From Clostridium manihotivorum (lineage in GTDB: Bacteria; Bacillota; Clostridia; Clostridiales; Clostridiaceae), in NCBI RefSeq assembly GCF_004015185.1, contig NZ_CP025746.1, positions 3,551,776 through 3,615,775 of the forward strand: a stretch of DNA of 64,000 nucleotides, in the 5' to 3' direction. Under the pieces are notes generated by a model, which worked only from the letters and a program-made list of their open reading frames with translations, made no database searches and was not told the origin of the DNA. The position numbers were made by a program, and so were the translations under genes. Positions within the stretch are counted from its first letter, which is position 1. Every line of letters begins with the position of its first letter. This document shows, in pieces, positions 19,360 to 28,714 of this stretch.

Positions 19360-22062
19360 CTAAGGTTCTATACCAAACACTAAATTATTAGAAACATAAC
19401 AGGTAATTTTGTTATAGTCAGTATAACTTGATGAAGAAGAATTAAAGGAATAATCATTACCTTGGGTATAGTTTGACCAATCATTCTTAGCAAATCTTAA
19501 AGACAGCTCAACACTTTGTGAAGGATTCAAGGAACCAGCAGCTGATGAAAAACCAACTTCAAGATAATAATCTGCATTAGTCTTTGGACTTGAAAGCTTT
19601 TGGAAGGTTCCAGTAACATTACTAGACCCAACAGTAGCCCAATCACACCAAAAGCTTTGAGCTTTATCGCCATCTATTGTATAGTAATATCTTAGCTTTA
19701 CATCAGAAAGGTTGATTGCTGTTGTACCAGTATTGGTTATCTTTATTTTAGGACTTATGGAATTAGTTGAAGTCGATGTAATTCCACTGAAGGCTTGTAC
19801 TTTTATATTCCCTTGTGGCTGAGGTGCTGGCTTTATAGGAAGCTTAACTTTTATGTTAACCTTTTCAGAGTTAACTGAGTTTCCTAAGCTATCAATCACC
19901 TTAGTATATAAAGCTATATTTTCATAACCATCTAAGTTTGTTGTGTAACCTGTTGGTACCCAATTAGTATTGTATGGTGCTGCAGTAGCTTCACCTATCT
20001 TAGCCTCATTTGCATAGAACTCCACTTTGCTTATAGTTCCTTTAGATATGGTGGCATCTGAGCTTATCACTATAGGATTAATAGTGCTAAACTGATCAAA
20101 AGTGGCTCCATTTAAAGGTGAAGTAATTTTAGCTGTCATTGCTACATCATTTATGGGTTCTACTCCAAAAAGTTTAGTTGTGCCTTCATATACTGGGATG
20201 TTTGAACAGGTTGTGAAAGTTCCACTGTTTGAAAGCTCCTTATAAGAATAGTCATTACTATTGTTCCATACAACACTAGAAGGTGCAGAAACTCTAAAAA
20301 CTATTTCTTTTCTATAGGCAGACTTACCGCCAGGATAGATTTTAGCACCTGAAAAATCAACATTTACATAGTAAATATTTTTAGCTACATCATAAGCTAT
20401 TGGTTTTGATACCGTAGCTCCTTCATTTGTTCCAGTGGATACAGTGATATCGTTAGCTGTATATCCTGCATTTATTACTTCTGTTAGATCCATGTAGTAT
20501 CTAAAGGATAATTTATCTGAAACTCTTGCTGGCCAACCGCTTTTGTTGTTTAGGAATGCATCAATCTCAACAAAATTATTACCAGAAGAATTTACCTTTG
20601 CTTCAACGAAGAACTCATTATTTGTCTTTACCTCATTAGCATTAAAGTTAGCTATTGGATCACCACCATAGATTCCATAAAGCTTTACTAATGCTCCTGT
20701 AAATCCAGCGTTGTAATCGCAAGCAACTTCATTTTTTGTATAATCGGTAATAGTATCAACATAACTGTCATCACCGCCAGGTCCTCCAACTAAGGCCCCG
20801 TATAAAGTATGTCTTGAATTTACTGGATCTTGTTTATCATCATCCCAAGAACCTTGAGATGTTCTATGATGTGGATGGGTTGGTGCATTTTGCCCAAATC
20901 CAACTACAAAACTTCTTCCTGAACTTCCTAAAGCGTAATCTACTTGAGATTTTGCAAAGCTCTTATAAGCACTTGCTTTACTAGCATCACAGCCTGACCA
21001 GTCAGAGTATACTAAAGCCAAAAATGCTGTAGCCTCAGCATATCTAAGTGATCCCCATTCTGTTAAAAAAGCTAGACCTTTAGGAGTATATTTTATCTTG
21101 TCTCCGTTGTAGCCAATGGACCACCAATCTAGATGTCTTTCTGTACTTTGTTTGTAAATAGGCTTATTGGTAAGCTTAGCAAGCATTAAAATAGCTCCAT
21201 ACCTAACATCATCCCAGCTTTGCGCCCATTTATATGAATCTGTACCTAATGAGTTTATGCAGCTTTCTGCCTTATCTAAATAAGTTTTATCGTTAGTAGC
21301 CATATATAGCCAAACTGCTGCAAAAGCTAGATCATCTAAACATCCACTATAAGACTTGTAATAATCGTTTGCTGCAGTATATCCACTATCACTTCTAGTT
21401 ATATCTGCAAAATTAAATAATTCTTTTGCATGTTTTAAGCATAATGCTGAATAGTCAGCGTCACTATCTTTAAATACTACTGCTGCTGATGCAAGTGAAG
21501 CAGCAGTTTCAGCAACTACAGTAGCACCAGGGTTATTAAGATCAACCTTGTAAGAAGACCTATCCATCTGCATAACTTCTGCTGGTCCCCACCAAGCATG
21601 GTCTTTTACACCATCGCCTACTTGATAATAATAAACATTTGGTGAAGGATGACATTTTATAAAGTAATCATTTGCCCATTTTATATCATTGAGTGCATAT
21701 TTTAGCTGACCACTTTTTGTATATTGGTCTTTAGCTTCATAGACACTCCAGGCAAGCATAGTAGCTGAATATGACATTGGTAAGTTAAACTTTACATTAT
21801 CCCCTGCGTCATAGAAACCGCCAGTTAAGTCTAACCCATTGTCTTTTCCATCATTTAGTCCTGAGTCACCTCTCCAGTTATCTCTTTTATCATCAGGTAG
21901 TTTTCCTGATCTTTGTAATTCATAAAACATTAAAGACTTTTGAAGAGCTTCACCATAGTTGTAACTTGATTGACTTGTACCAGTAACAGCATAAGCATTA
22001 TTCACGGGCATAATAGTACCAATCATTGATAGGCTTAAAACTAGACTAAGCATTTTTTTCAA
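19360..22062 (-). CDS. Secreted GH9 processive endoglucanase, GH9-CBM3c-Ig-CBM3
   Basis: Cleaves cellulose internally and then processively. 900 residues: signal peptide (1-25), GH9 domain (about 34-465), CBM3c fused directly (about 475-635), Ig-like module (about 640-745) and CBM3 (about 755-900). In DAGDNVKFNLPM, D85 and D88 match the catalytic base pair; E445 in NEVACDYNAGF is the catalytic acid. The GH9-CBM3c fusion is the architecture of processive endoglucanases; the terminal CBM3 should bind crystalline cellulose. First gene of the cellulase operon, with a ~530-bp upstream region. No dockerin. Confidence 0.96.
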   Translation of the reverse strand: MKKMLSLVLSLSMIGTIMPVNNAYAVTGTSQSSYNYGEALQKSLMFYELQRSGKLPDDKRDNWRGDSGLNDGKDNGLDLTGGFYDAGDNVKFNLPMSYSATMLAWSVYEAKDQYTKSGQLKYALNDIKWANDYFIKCHPSPNVYYYQVGDGVKDHAWWGPAEVMQMDRSSYKVDLNNPGATVVAETAASLASAAVVFKDSDADYSALCLKHAKELFNFADITRSDSGYTAANDYYKSYSGCLDDLAFAAVWLYMATNDKTYLDKAESCINSLGTDSYKWAQSWDDVRYGAILMLAKLTNKPIYKQSTERHLDWWSIGYNGDKIKYTPKGLAFLTEWGSLRYAEATAFLALVYSDWSGCDASKASAYKSFAKSQVDYALGSSGRSFVVGFGQNAPTHPHHRTSQGSWDDDKQDPVNSRHTLYGALVGGPGGDDSYVDTITDYTKNEVACDYNAGFTGALVKLYGIYGGDPIANFNANEVKTNNEFFVEAKVNSSGNNFVEIDAFLNNKSGWPARVSDKLSFRYYMDLTEVINAGYTANDITVSTGTNEGATVSKPIAYDVAKNIYYVNVDFSGAKIYPGGKSAYRKEIVFRVSAPSSVVWNNSNDYSYKELSNSGTFTTCSNIPVYEGTTKLFGVEPINDVAMTAKITSPLNGATFDQFSTINPIVISSDATISKGTISKVEFYANEAKIGEATAAPYNTNWVPTGYTTNLDGYENIALYTKVIDSLGNSVNSEKVNIKVKLPIKPAPQPQGNIKVQAFSGITSTSTNSISPKIKITNTGTTAINLSDVKLRYYYTIDGDKAQSFWCDWATVGSSNVTGTFQKLSSPKTNADYYLEVGFSSAAGSLNPSQSVELSLRFAKNDWSNYTQGNDYSFNSSSSSYTDYNKITCYVSNNLVFGIEP

Positions 22063-22597
22063 TATATCATCTCCCTTAAAATTAAGAAATTCAGATAATA
22101 ATATATTATTAAAGCTTCGCGCAAAGCTATCTAAAACAGGTACTAAGTAAATCTAAGTATAACTTTAATTACAATCCTTACTTCAACTTGGAATATATTT
22201 TTTTAGAATCGTATTAAGATTTGTGTAGCTTTTCTTCGAAATGTTTTTAAGAATGGTTTAAAAAGTACATATAAATTTAACTTTGTAAAAATCTAGTAAG
22301 TTGTTTCTGTAATATTATTGTAACTCAATATACTTACTGTTGTAAATATATTATTTAAAAAATGTCATTTTAAAATTTATTTTGATATCTATTTGCTTGT
22401 TTGTTAAATTTTACAAATAAATACTCCTAATAATGTAATAAATTCCATCTTATACTGAATTACTCAACATAAGATGGAATTATCTAAGTTTTTGTGATAT
22501 TATAACTTTGTTAATATTGTCACAATATATAAATCTAATAATGCTATATTTATATATTACTTCTATAAAACTTAAAGTATCTTGAGAGGAACGTCAC
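22063..22597. other. Cellulase operon upstream region
   Basis: About 530 bp between divergent genes, long enough for an extended leader. It holds a 13-bp inverted repeat at 22441-22481 and an AGTAAG...CTTACT pair near 22298-22341. I found no riboswitch or convincing cre site. Confidence 0.45.
22441..22481. repeat. 13-bp perfect inverted repeat
   Basis: AATTCCATCTTAT and ATAAGATGGAATT, 15-nt loop, with no T-tract on either strand. It lies between the divergent GH9 gene and a small membrane protein gene; it could be an operator or RNA hairpin. Confidence 0.5.
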
Positions 22598-22795
22598 ATG
22601 AGCGATATAATTTTGACTACAATTTTAATTGTTTCTATAATTCTTTTTGTATTAGGTATAAAATTTAAATCTCTAAAAAGACTTAGAGTAACATCAATTA
22701 TCCTAATAATAATATGTTTAATCTTATCACTACAAGATCTTAAAGGTGGATTTTTACAAGGATTTAGTAATGGATATAACGGTGTATCTAAATAA
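22598..22795 (+). CDS. Small membrane protein, 65 residues
   Basis: Unrecognised. Two hydrophobic spans (about residues 4-22 and 31-47) separated by a basic KFKSLKRLR loop, then a Gly-rich tail. GAGAGG ribosome binding site 7 nt before the ATG and a strong terminator follow. No conserved partner; divergent from the cellulase operon. Confidence 0.65.
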   Translation: MSDIILTTILIVSIILFVLGIKFKSLKRLRVTSIILIIICLILSLQDLKGGFLQGFSNGYNGVSK

Positions 22796-22804
22796 CTATA
22801 GAAA

Positions 22805-22849
22805 CCATGGATAAAGGCAGACTAATATCTCCCTTTATCCATGGCTTTT
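22805..22849. terminator. Bidirectional intrinsic terminator
   Basis: CCATGGATAAAGG and its exact complement around 14 nt, with CTTTT on the plus side and TTTCT on the minus side. It serves the small membrane protein gene and probably the nitroreductase gene. Confidence 0.85.
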
Positions 22850-22887
22850 GTTTATGCATACTTATAAGTACCCTTTTAATTATAAGT

Positions 22888-23457
22888 TTACTCTATCCAT
22901 TTTGTGAGCTCTGAAGCAGGCTTTCTTACAGTAGGCTTCTTTTCCATATCAGCATATCCTAAGTAAACCAAAGCTACTAGCTCATCCTTTTCTTCTAACC
23001 CAAAAAAATCTTTCATTTTTTCATGGTAACATGCCTTACCGGTTTTCCAAAAAGCTGCTACTCCTAAGGCATGTGCTGCTAAAAGCATATTTTCTACTGC
23101 TGCATAGGTAGCTCCTAGCTCTTCAATCCTTAAAGCTTTATTATTTTCAGTAACTTCTGCAGCCACCGCAATAATAACCGGTGCTCTGAAAGGTTTATTT
23201 ATTTCCTTTTCTAACTTCTTTTTTCCCTCTTCACTAGCTATATCCACTCCAGAAGCTACAACTATATCTTCCATAACCTTAGATAAAGCTTTTCTTCCAT
23301 TACCACTTATAACAAAGAATCTCCAAGGTTGAGTTAAATATCTGTTAGGTGCATGAGTACCTGCTTCAATTATACTTTCTATAACTTCCTTAGGTATAGG
23401 CTCATCTTTTACTTTTCCTATGGAAGTTCTTGTGTTTATTGCTTCTAATACCTCCAT
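22888..23457 (-). CDS. Nitroreductase-family flavoprotein
   Basis: FMN-dependent NAD(P)H oxidoreductase of the nitroreductase fold, 189 residues. The N-terminal NTRTSIGKVKDEPI and EAGTHAPNRYLTQPWRF blocks are the FMN-binding signature; the C-terminal LVALVYLGYADMEKKP is typical. A GAAGGTGAG ribosome binding site places the start at MEVLEAIN; the GTG three codons upstream lies inside it. Natural substrate unknown. Followed by a shared terminator; a small coiled-coil gene lies 21 bp upstream on the same strand. Confidence 0.88.
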   Translation of the reverse strand: MEVLEAINTRTSIGKVKDEPIPKEVIESIIEAGTHAPNRYLTQPWRFFVISGNGRKALSKVMEDIVVASGVDIASEEGKKKLEKEINKPFRAPVIIAVAAEVTENNKALRIEELGATYAAVENMLLAAHALGVAAFWKTGKACYHEKMKDFFGLEEKDELVALVYLGYADMEKKPTVRKPASELTKWIE

Positions 23458-23478
23458 AAATCTCACCTTCTCATTTAA

Positions 23479-23679
23479 TTATTTTTCCGGCATCTTACCA
23501 AACATCTTGTATAATACCTTATCATAAACATCTAACTTATCCGCTAGCATATGCCAATTTTTATGCTCTGCATTTGCAACTTGAACTTGATTTTTCTCAA
23601 TTTTTTCTACTCTTTCTTTTATATCCTTTATATCATCTTGTAATGCTTGTAATAATTCCCTTATTTCTTTTTCTTCCAT
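23479..23679 (-). CDS. Small coiled-coil protein, 66 residues
   Basis: Unrecognised. Residues 1-35 have heptad spacing of Leu/Ile/Val within a highly charged sequence (IRELLQALQDDIKDIKERV), predicting a coiled coil. The tail is DKVLYKMFGKMPEK. AGGAGG ribosome binding site 7 nt before the ATG. Between the nitroreductase and a 245-residue unknown gene, probably co-transcribed with both. Confidence 0.65.
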   Translation of the reverse strand: MEEKEIRELLQALQDDIKDIKERVEKIEKNQVQVANAEHKNWHMLADKLDVYDKVLYKMFGKMPEK

Positions 23680-23712
23680 TTCTTTGCCTCCTGTAAACTA
23701 AGCTACTACTAT

Positions 23713-24450
23713 TTAATCATACATAGCAGCAGTATGATAAGTGAAGTTTTCATCAGTTAAAGTTTTGTTTTTCCAGTTAATCTCGCTTAAATTTTTATCT
23801 ATACTTTCTACAATATACTTTAGAATCTCCGTCTCATCAGCTTTTTTATCTTTAGCAATACTCAGTATAAGTGTATCAAGCTTGTGCTTCAAATATTCAT
23901 CCATAGTAGCTCTAATTGAGTAATTACCCAAATATTCAGTATCATCTTTTTCTTTATCTAAAGCTTCCTTTTCCTCTGAAGTTCCTATGGTCAAATTTAT
24001 ATCTATAGCTTCACCATCATAAAAATAAAATACTCCTAGAGCATGCAAACTAATATCCTTAAAGTTGTTAAACACATAATTTTCAAAGGAAGTGCTTATA
24101 TCCCTTATAAGTTCCTTAATATGACTAGCTAATCTTGATTGATCGTAATTAATATAAAAAGGAATGTAGTTTTGTTCAAAAAGTAAACCAACTTCCTCTA
24201 AATCACCAGTTTCGTTATAAGTTATTTTTAAATTACTTAAATCCCTATATACCTCTTTTTCATAAATATGCCTATACCCATTATTTAATATCTTATATGT
24301 TGGGGAGTAACAAAAAATTTCATAGTTACTATCTACATAGTCATCTAGTTGAAAGTCTCTTTCATAAACAACCTTAATATCAACGTTACTTTTCTTCCCT
24401 ATTAAGATTATTAAATCCTCATCAGTATATGTATCGTATAATCTTTCCAT
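23713..24450 (-). CDS. Unknown 245-residue soluble protein
   Basis: Unrecognised. Acidic, no signal peptide or membrane span. It starts DTYTDEDLIILIGKKS and is mixed alpha/beta. The central FYFYDGEAIDINLTIGT stretch is the most distinctive segment. A GAGG ribosome binding site about 11 nt before the ATG is weak but present. First of three same-strand genes (with the coiled-coil protein and nitroreductase) with gaps of 33 and 21 bp. Confidence 0.6.
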   Translation of the reverse strand: MERLYDTYTDEDLIILIGKKSNVDIKVVYERDFQLDDYVDSNYEIFCYSPTYKILNNGYRHIYEKEVYRDLSNLKITYNETGDLEEVGLLFEQNYIPFYINYDQSRLASHIKELIRDISTSFENYVFNNFKDISLHALGVFYFYDGEAIDINLTIGTSEEKEALDKEKDDTEYLGNYSIRATMDEYLKHKLDTLILSIAKDKKADETEILKYIVESIDKNLSEINWKNKTLTDENFTYHTAAMYD

Positions 24451-24553
24451 TAAAATACTAACCTCGATTTCATAGAATATATTTCAATTATATATTTTAT
24501 TATAAATAAATACAAATCTACAGATATACAACTTCCATTTTAAAAAATAAAAG

Positions 24554-24595
24554 AATAAAAAAACAAGATAATTAAAATTATCTTGTTTTTTTATT
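24554..24595. terminator. Intrinsic terminator of the LCP gene
   Basis: A 19-bp perfect palindrome with AACAAGATAAT core and A7/T7 edges, nine bases after the LCP stop codon; symmetrical, so it can work in both directions. Confidence 0.88.
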
Positions 24596-24603
24596 AGTTT
24601 AAT

Positions 24604-25611
24604 TTATTTTGCAGCAGCATCTTCAAATATATAGTTTTGAATTCTCTTCTTTAAAGCATCCTTATCGTATGTAAAGTAGAATGTTCCCTTAATAAGTCCA
24701 CCCTTGCAATTATCTAAGCCTTCTATTGGGAATATTTGTTGTTGTATATTTCCAATACCACTCTTAAGTACACCTGTACCTAAGCTAAGCAAATCAGTGG
24801 CTCCTATAGTTGTCTCTAAATAAGGTGATATTTTCTTAATTACGCCTGGAAGTTCTGTAGGGCTTGTTGACTTCATCTTATTAAACATAGCTACTAAAAC
24901 ATCTCTTTGTCTATCTGTTCTTGCAAAGTCATTGTCGTTGTATCTTATTCTACAATAACCAACTGCTTGTATACCGTTTAAGTGTTGCATTCCTGGTGCA
25001 GAAAGTGAGCTAGCTGTTTTATGTAGTTCTCCTGCAACATCTTGTATATATTTGTTTGTTTCTGTAAATTCACTTTGCTTTACATTAATATCTACTCCAC
25101 CTATAGCATCAATTATGTTAGCTAATTCACCAAAATCAACAACTACATAGTCTTTGATATTAAGACCGAAGTTTTGGTTCATTGTCTTTATTGACAGTTC
25201 TCCTTTACCAAAGGCAAATGCATGATTAAGTTTGTCCATACCGTGTCCATCAATACTTACATAACTATCTCTCATTATAGATGTAAGCTTTAGTTTGTTA
25301 TGCTTTTTATCTATTGTAACAAACATAGTTGCATCTGATCTTCCTGTATCATTTGCTCTTCTGTCTACTCCAAGTAACGCTATATTTATAATACTATCAT
25401 CATACTTATCCTTGACATCCTGATCTATACTCTTATTAACTTCATCTTTCGATATAGTATCTTTCTTTATACCACCAAGAGTATCGCTATACAACTTGTA
25501 CAGCCCAACAGAACCAAATACTAAAACAAATACTAATACCGCTGTTATAGAAATTAAAACAATTTTCGTAGACTTTTTCATTTTCTTTTTATGTTTATCT
25601 TTTTTTGCCAT
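24604..25611 (-). CDS. LytR-CpsA-Psr (LCP) family cell-wall transferase
   Basis: Membrane-anchored enzyme that attaches undecaprenyl-linked polymers (teichoic acid or capsule) to peptidoglycan. 335 residues: short basic cytoplasmic tail, a single membrane span (about 15-38), then the extracellular LCP domain. Conserved features are NIALLGVDRRANDTGRSDATM, SIMRDSYVSI, KLNHAFAFG and CRIRYNDNDFARTDRQRDVL, whose Arg/Asp residues bind pyrophosphate and metal. GGAGG ribosome binding site. Single gene with own terminator. Confidence 0.93.
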   Translation of the reverse strand: MAKKDKHKKKMKKSTKIVLISITAVLVFVLVFGSVGLYKLYSDTLGGIKKDTISKDEVNKSIDQDVKDKYDDSIINIALLGVDRRANDTGRSDATMFVTIDKKHNKLKLTSIMRDSYVSIDGHGMDKLNHAFAFGKGELSIKTMNQNFGLNIKDYVVVDFGELANIIDAIGGVDINVKQSEFTETNKYIQDVAGELHKTASSLSAPGMQHLNGIQAVGYCRIRYNDNDFARTDRQRDVLVAMFNKMKSTSPTELPGVIKKISPYLETTIGATDLLSLGTGVLKSGIGNIQQQIFPIEGLDNCKGGLIKGTFYFTYDKDALKKRIQNYIFEDAAAK

Positions 25612-25920
25612 TTTCGTCCTCCAATTATACTATTTTCTCATTTCTAAATACATAATTCTTAGATGCTAAATCTCACATTTAGTATTCTACCACAAAATTA
25701 ATTTTTTTTCACAACAATAATATGTTTTTTGATGAAATAATACATATTTCTCACACAATCCCTTGATATTACTAGTGTATATTATTTTATTAAATTATTA
25801 TAAACATAAAGGTTACAAATTCAATGTAAGTTCTATAAAAACACCTAGACTTTAACTGATAACCAGATATACTTTGCTTGAGATAAAATAAATAGGCTTA
25901 ATCAGATTTTTAAGCATAAT
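25612..25920. other. AT-rich intergenic region
   Basis: LCP upstream region. It includes a TAGAAT box on the minus strand near 25690 as a possible -10. No repeat or RNA recognised. Confidence 0.4.
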
Positions 25921-25958
25921 AAAAGCATTATAGAATTATCACTATCTACAATGCTTTT
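25921..25958 (-). terminator. Terminator of the amino-acid ABC operon
   Basis: Minus-strand stem AAAAGCATTGTAG / CTATAATGCTTTT followed by ATTATG; the 3' arm supplies the T-tract. Confidence 0.75.
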
Positions 25959-25975
25959 ACTAAAAATAGGCTTTT

Positions 25976-26716
25976 CTATTTTAAAATATTTAAAAATCTA
26001 TTCATTCTTTCATTTTTTGGATTTCTAAAGATCTCTTCTGGACTTCCCTCCTGAAGAATCTTTCCTTCCTCCATAAATACAACTTTGTGTGCAACTTCCC
26101 TAGCAAAATTCATATTATGAGTTACAACTACCATGGTCATGCCTTCTTCAGCTAGTTCTTTCATTACCTTAAGAACTTCCGCTTCCAATTCTGGATCAAG
26201 AGCTGAAGTTGGCTCATCGAAAAGTATAATCTTAGGCTCCATAGCCATTGCTCTAGCTATAGCTACTCTTTGCTGCTGTCCACCGGATAGCTCATAAGGG
26301 AAACTATTAGCTTTCTCTGACAATCCAACTTTACTTAATAATCTCGTTGCTTTTTCTTTTGCGGTATCCTTAGAACGTTTTAAAACTGTAACCTGCCCCT
26401 CCATTATATTTTGGAGCACATTCATATGCGGAAACAAATTAAAACCTTGAAATACCATTCCAGTCTGCTTCCTAAATGAAATTATTTCTTTTTCAGCTAA
26501 CTTTATTTTACTATGAAACTTAATAGTAGTTTCTCCTAAAGTGATTTCTCCTTCATTAGGTATCTCTAATAAGTTCATACATCTAAGTAAAGTGGTTTTA
26601 CCAGATCCTGAAGGACCTATTATTACAGTTGTCTTACCTTCTTCTATATTTAAATCTATGGATTTTAAAATATGATTTTCTCCAATAAACTTGTCTAACT
26701 TACTTATATTAATCAT
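25976..26716 (-). CDS. Polar amino-acid ABC transporter ATPase
   Basis: ATP-binding subunit of a GlnQ/TcyC-type importer, 246 residues. Walker [10 protein letters not shown] (about 34-42), Q-loop [12 protein letters not shown], signature [14 protein letters not shown], Walker [15 protein letters not shown] and H-loop VVVTHN are all present. Third gene of a binding protein-permease-ATPase operon, 12 bp after the permease. Substrate follows the binding protein, probably cystine. Confidence 0.94.
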   Translation of the reverse strand: MINISKLDKFIGENHILKSIDLNIEEGKTTVIIGPSGSGKTTLLRCMNLLEIPNEGEITLGETTIKFHSKIKLAEKEIISFRKQTGMVFQGFNLFPHMNVLQNIMEGQVTVLKRSKDTAKEKATRLLSKVGLSEKANSFPYELSGGQQQRVAIARAMAMEPKIILFDEPTSALDPELEAEVLKVMKELAEEGMTMVVVTHNMNFAREVAHKVVFMEEGKILQEGSPEEIFRNPKNERMNRFLNILK

Positions 26717-26728
26717 TGTACTCCTCCA

Positions 26729-27412
26729 TTACTTAGCTACATATTTCTCTAATCTTAACTCTATTCTTCTTTGAACTGCAGAGAGTACAGTACAGAAAAT
26801 CAAGTAAACTACCGCAGCTTCAGTATAAAGCCATAATGGCTCATAGGTAGTTGCTGTAACTCTTTGAGCAACCTGGAACATCTCAGTTAAGGTTATCGTT
26901 GCAGCTAAAGAAGTGTCCTTTACTAAACTAATAAAAGAATTGAATAGTGGAGGTACTGATACTCTTGTAGCCTGAGGTAAAATTATCCTTCTTAAAGCTC
27001 TACTTCTACTCATTCCTAGAGAAAACGCTGACTCCCATTGACCTTTTGGAATGGATAAAATCGCTGCTCTTATAACTTCCGAATTATAGGCTCCTACACT
27101 AAGTGTAAATGCTATAATTGCTGATGGTAATGGATCTAAAATAACTCCTATTTTTGGTAAACCATAAAAAATTATAAATAATTGTACTAAAAGCGGAGTT
27201 CCTCTTATTATCCAAACATAGAACTTCGCAATACCATTGAGTATCTTAAGATTGGACAACCTACATAGTGCAGTGAGAAGCGCTACTATCAACCCTAATA
27301 TAAATGAAATGATGGTAACAGGCATGGTAAAAACCAAGCCTGCTTTTAATATGGGCCAGAATGAATCTGTAAGTATCTTTATTATTCTTAAAGTGCTTTC
27401 GTCAAGATTCAT
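26729..27412 (-). CDS. Polar amino-acid ABC transporter permease
   Basis: Inner-membrane permease of the HisM/GlnP class, 227 residues with about five spans. The cytoplasmic EAA loop (residues ~135-155: ESAFSLGMSRSRALRRIILPQA) couples it to the ATPase. As the only permease gene it should act as a homodimer. 8 bp after the binding-protein stop codon. Confidence 0.93.
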   Translation of the reverse strand: MNLDESTLRIIKILTDSFWPILKAGLVFTMPVTIISFILGLIVALLTALCRLSNLKILNGIAKFYVWIIRGTPLLVQLFIIFYGLPKIGVILDPLPSAIIAFTLSVGAYNSEVIRAAILSIPKGQWESAFSLGMSRSRALRRIILPQATRVSVPPLFNSFISLVKDTSLAATITLTEMFQVAQRVTATTYEPLWLYTEAAVVYLIFCTVLSAVQRRIELRLEKYVAK

Positions 27413-27420
27413 CTTAAACC

Positions 27421-28218
27421 CTATTTAGAAACATCTGCATTAAAGTATTTGTTGGATATTTTTAAATAGGTACCATCATTTTTCATATCAGCTAAAGCCT
27501 TATTTATTGCATCTACTAATTCTTTGTTTCCTTTATTTATTAATATAGCATTTTGATCTGCATCTTTCTTCTCAGCAGCTATCTTTACTGCAACATCAGG
27601 TTTTTGTTTCTTCAAATCATAGAAGGATAAGCTATCATTAATAGTAGCATCTGCTCTACCTGCAAGTATCAAATCAATAGATTGATTAAAACCATCTGAA
27701 GTTACAATCTCAGCACCATTTGCTTGAGCTAATTTTCCTAGATTACTAGTAAGAGTCTGTGCAGCTTTTTTGCCCTTTAAATCTTCAAAAGTATTTATTG
27801 TAGTATTGTCACTCTTTACTATAAGAACAGCTCTTGAAGTTACATAAGGGTCTGAAAAATCATATTTCTTTTTTCTTTCTTCATTAATTCCAACTTGGTT
27901 TACAACAATATCAAATCTCTTTGCATCAAGTCCTGCAAGCATTCCGTCCCATTTTGTTTCTATAAACTCAGACTTTACACCTAATCTTTTAGCAACTTCT
28001 TCTGCTATTTCTACATCAAAGCCTACAAGCTTACCATTGCTATCGTGATAAGTATAAGGAGCATAAGTTCCTTCTGTTCCTATCTTTATAGTACCTTGTT
28101 TCTTTATGCTTTCTAATAGATTTGTAGAGGTTGTGCTTTCTTTTGTTTTAGATGTACATCCAACCAATCCAACTGTTGCTATTAAAAGTGCTCCCATAAG
28201 TAATGCGATTTTTTTCAT
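27421..28218 (-). CDS. Amino-acid (probably cystine) binding lipoprotein
   Basis: Extracellular solute-binding lipoprotein of family 3. 265 residues with a lipobox at LVGC (Cys21) after a basic hydrophobic signal. The mature protein has the SBP_bac_3 blocks IKIGTEGTYAPYTYHDSNGKLVGFDVEIA, FDIVVNQVGINEERKKKYDFSDPY and a TLTSNLGKLAQANGAE segment resembling TcyA/TcyJ cystine receptors. Substrate is inferred, not proven. First gene of a three-gene operon with promoter at 28266-28294. Confidence 0.9.
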   Translation of the reverse strand: MKKIALLMGALLIATVGLVGCTSKTKESTTSTNLLESIKKQGTIKIGTEGTYAPYTYHDSNGKLVGFDVEIAEEVAKRLGVKSEFIETKWDGMLAGLDAKRFDIVVNQVGINEERKKKYDFSDPYVTSRAVLIVKSDNTTINTFEDLKGKKAAQTLTSNLGKLAQANGAEIVTSDGFNQSIDLILAGRADATINDSLSFYDLKKQKPDVAVKIAAEKKDADQNAILINKGNKELVDAINKALADMKNDGTYLKISNKYFNADVSK

Positions 28219-28265
28219 TATTCTCCCTCAATTCCTAGTATTTTAATCATATTAGTATGTTGTGT

Positions 28266-28294
28266 ATGTTATCATTTATTATATATGGAGTCAA
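28266..28294 (-). promoter_or_regulatory. Promoter of the amino-acid ABC operon
   Basis: Minus-strand TTGACT (28289-28294), 17-nt spacer, TAACAT (28266-28271), preceded by TG for an extended -10. It lies about 50 bp before the binding-protein start codon. Confidence 0.65.
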
Positions 28295-28631
28295 CAGGTA
28301 ATATGTTCCACTAAATCTCTATAAATTTACATTAATACTAATAGATGCTCTACGTGGCAGTTATTGCATAACTACTTGTTTCCAACAATGTTTTTAAACA
28401 TATCCTAATATACTTTAAAGCATATTTATTTTCTCCAGTATTTATATTTTTATTAATTATATTACTGTTTTCTATACATTTTTTCATATTTACTAGACAA
28501 CTTTTTAACAGATGATAACTTTTCCATATTGCTACGTATAAGCTTCTCTTACATATGGAGACACGGTTTGAAGAAGCTTTCAAAGCGAATTCTGCATCTT
28601 TTGTATAAGTTTCACCCTATTTCTTAGCCAA
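28295..28631. other. Intergenic region, no supported gene
   Basis: Between the ABC operon promoter and the DEAD-box terminator. A minus-strand frame (to 28350) stays open for about 90 codons but has no ATG or ribosome binding site at its 5' end; it could be a gene remnant. No RNA recognised. Confidence 0.35.
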
Positions 28632-28680
28632 TAAAAACAAAAAGCACAGAAACCTTGTTGGAATGCAAGTTTCTGTGCTT
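28632..28680 (-). terminator. Terminator of the DEAD-box helicase gene
   Basis: Minus-strand stem AAGCACAGAAAC-TTG / CAAG-GTTTCTGTGCTT followed by TTTGTTTTT. Confidence 0.85.
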
Positions 28681-28714
28681 ATATTAAAGTATTATATTGT
28701 CTTTATTCTTTAAC

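Noticed and set aside
16533-22062. Cellulosome components
   Set aside because: Neither enzyme has a dockerin, and no scaffoldin or cohesin is encoded; both end in CBM3.
28219-28350. S-box or T-box leader for the amino-acid transporter
   Set aside because: The promoter is about 50 bp from the start codon, leaving no room for a riboswitch, and no conserved box was found.
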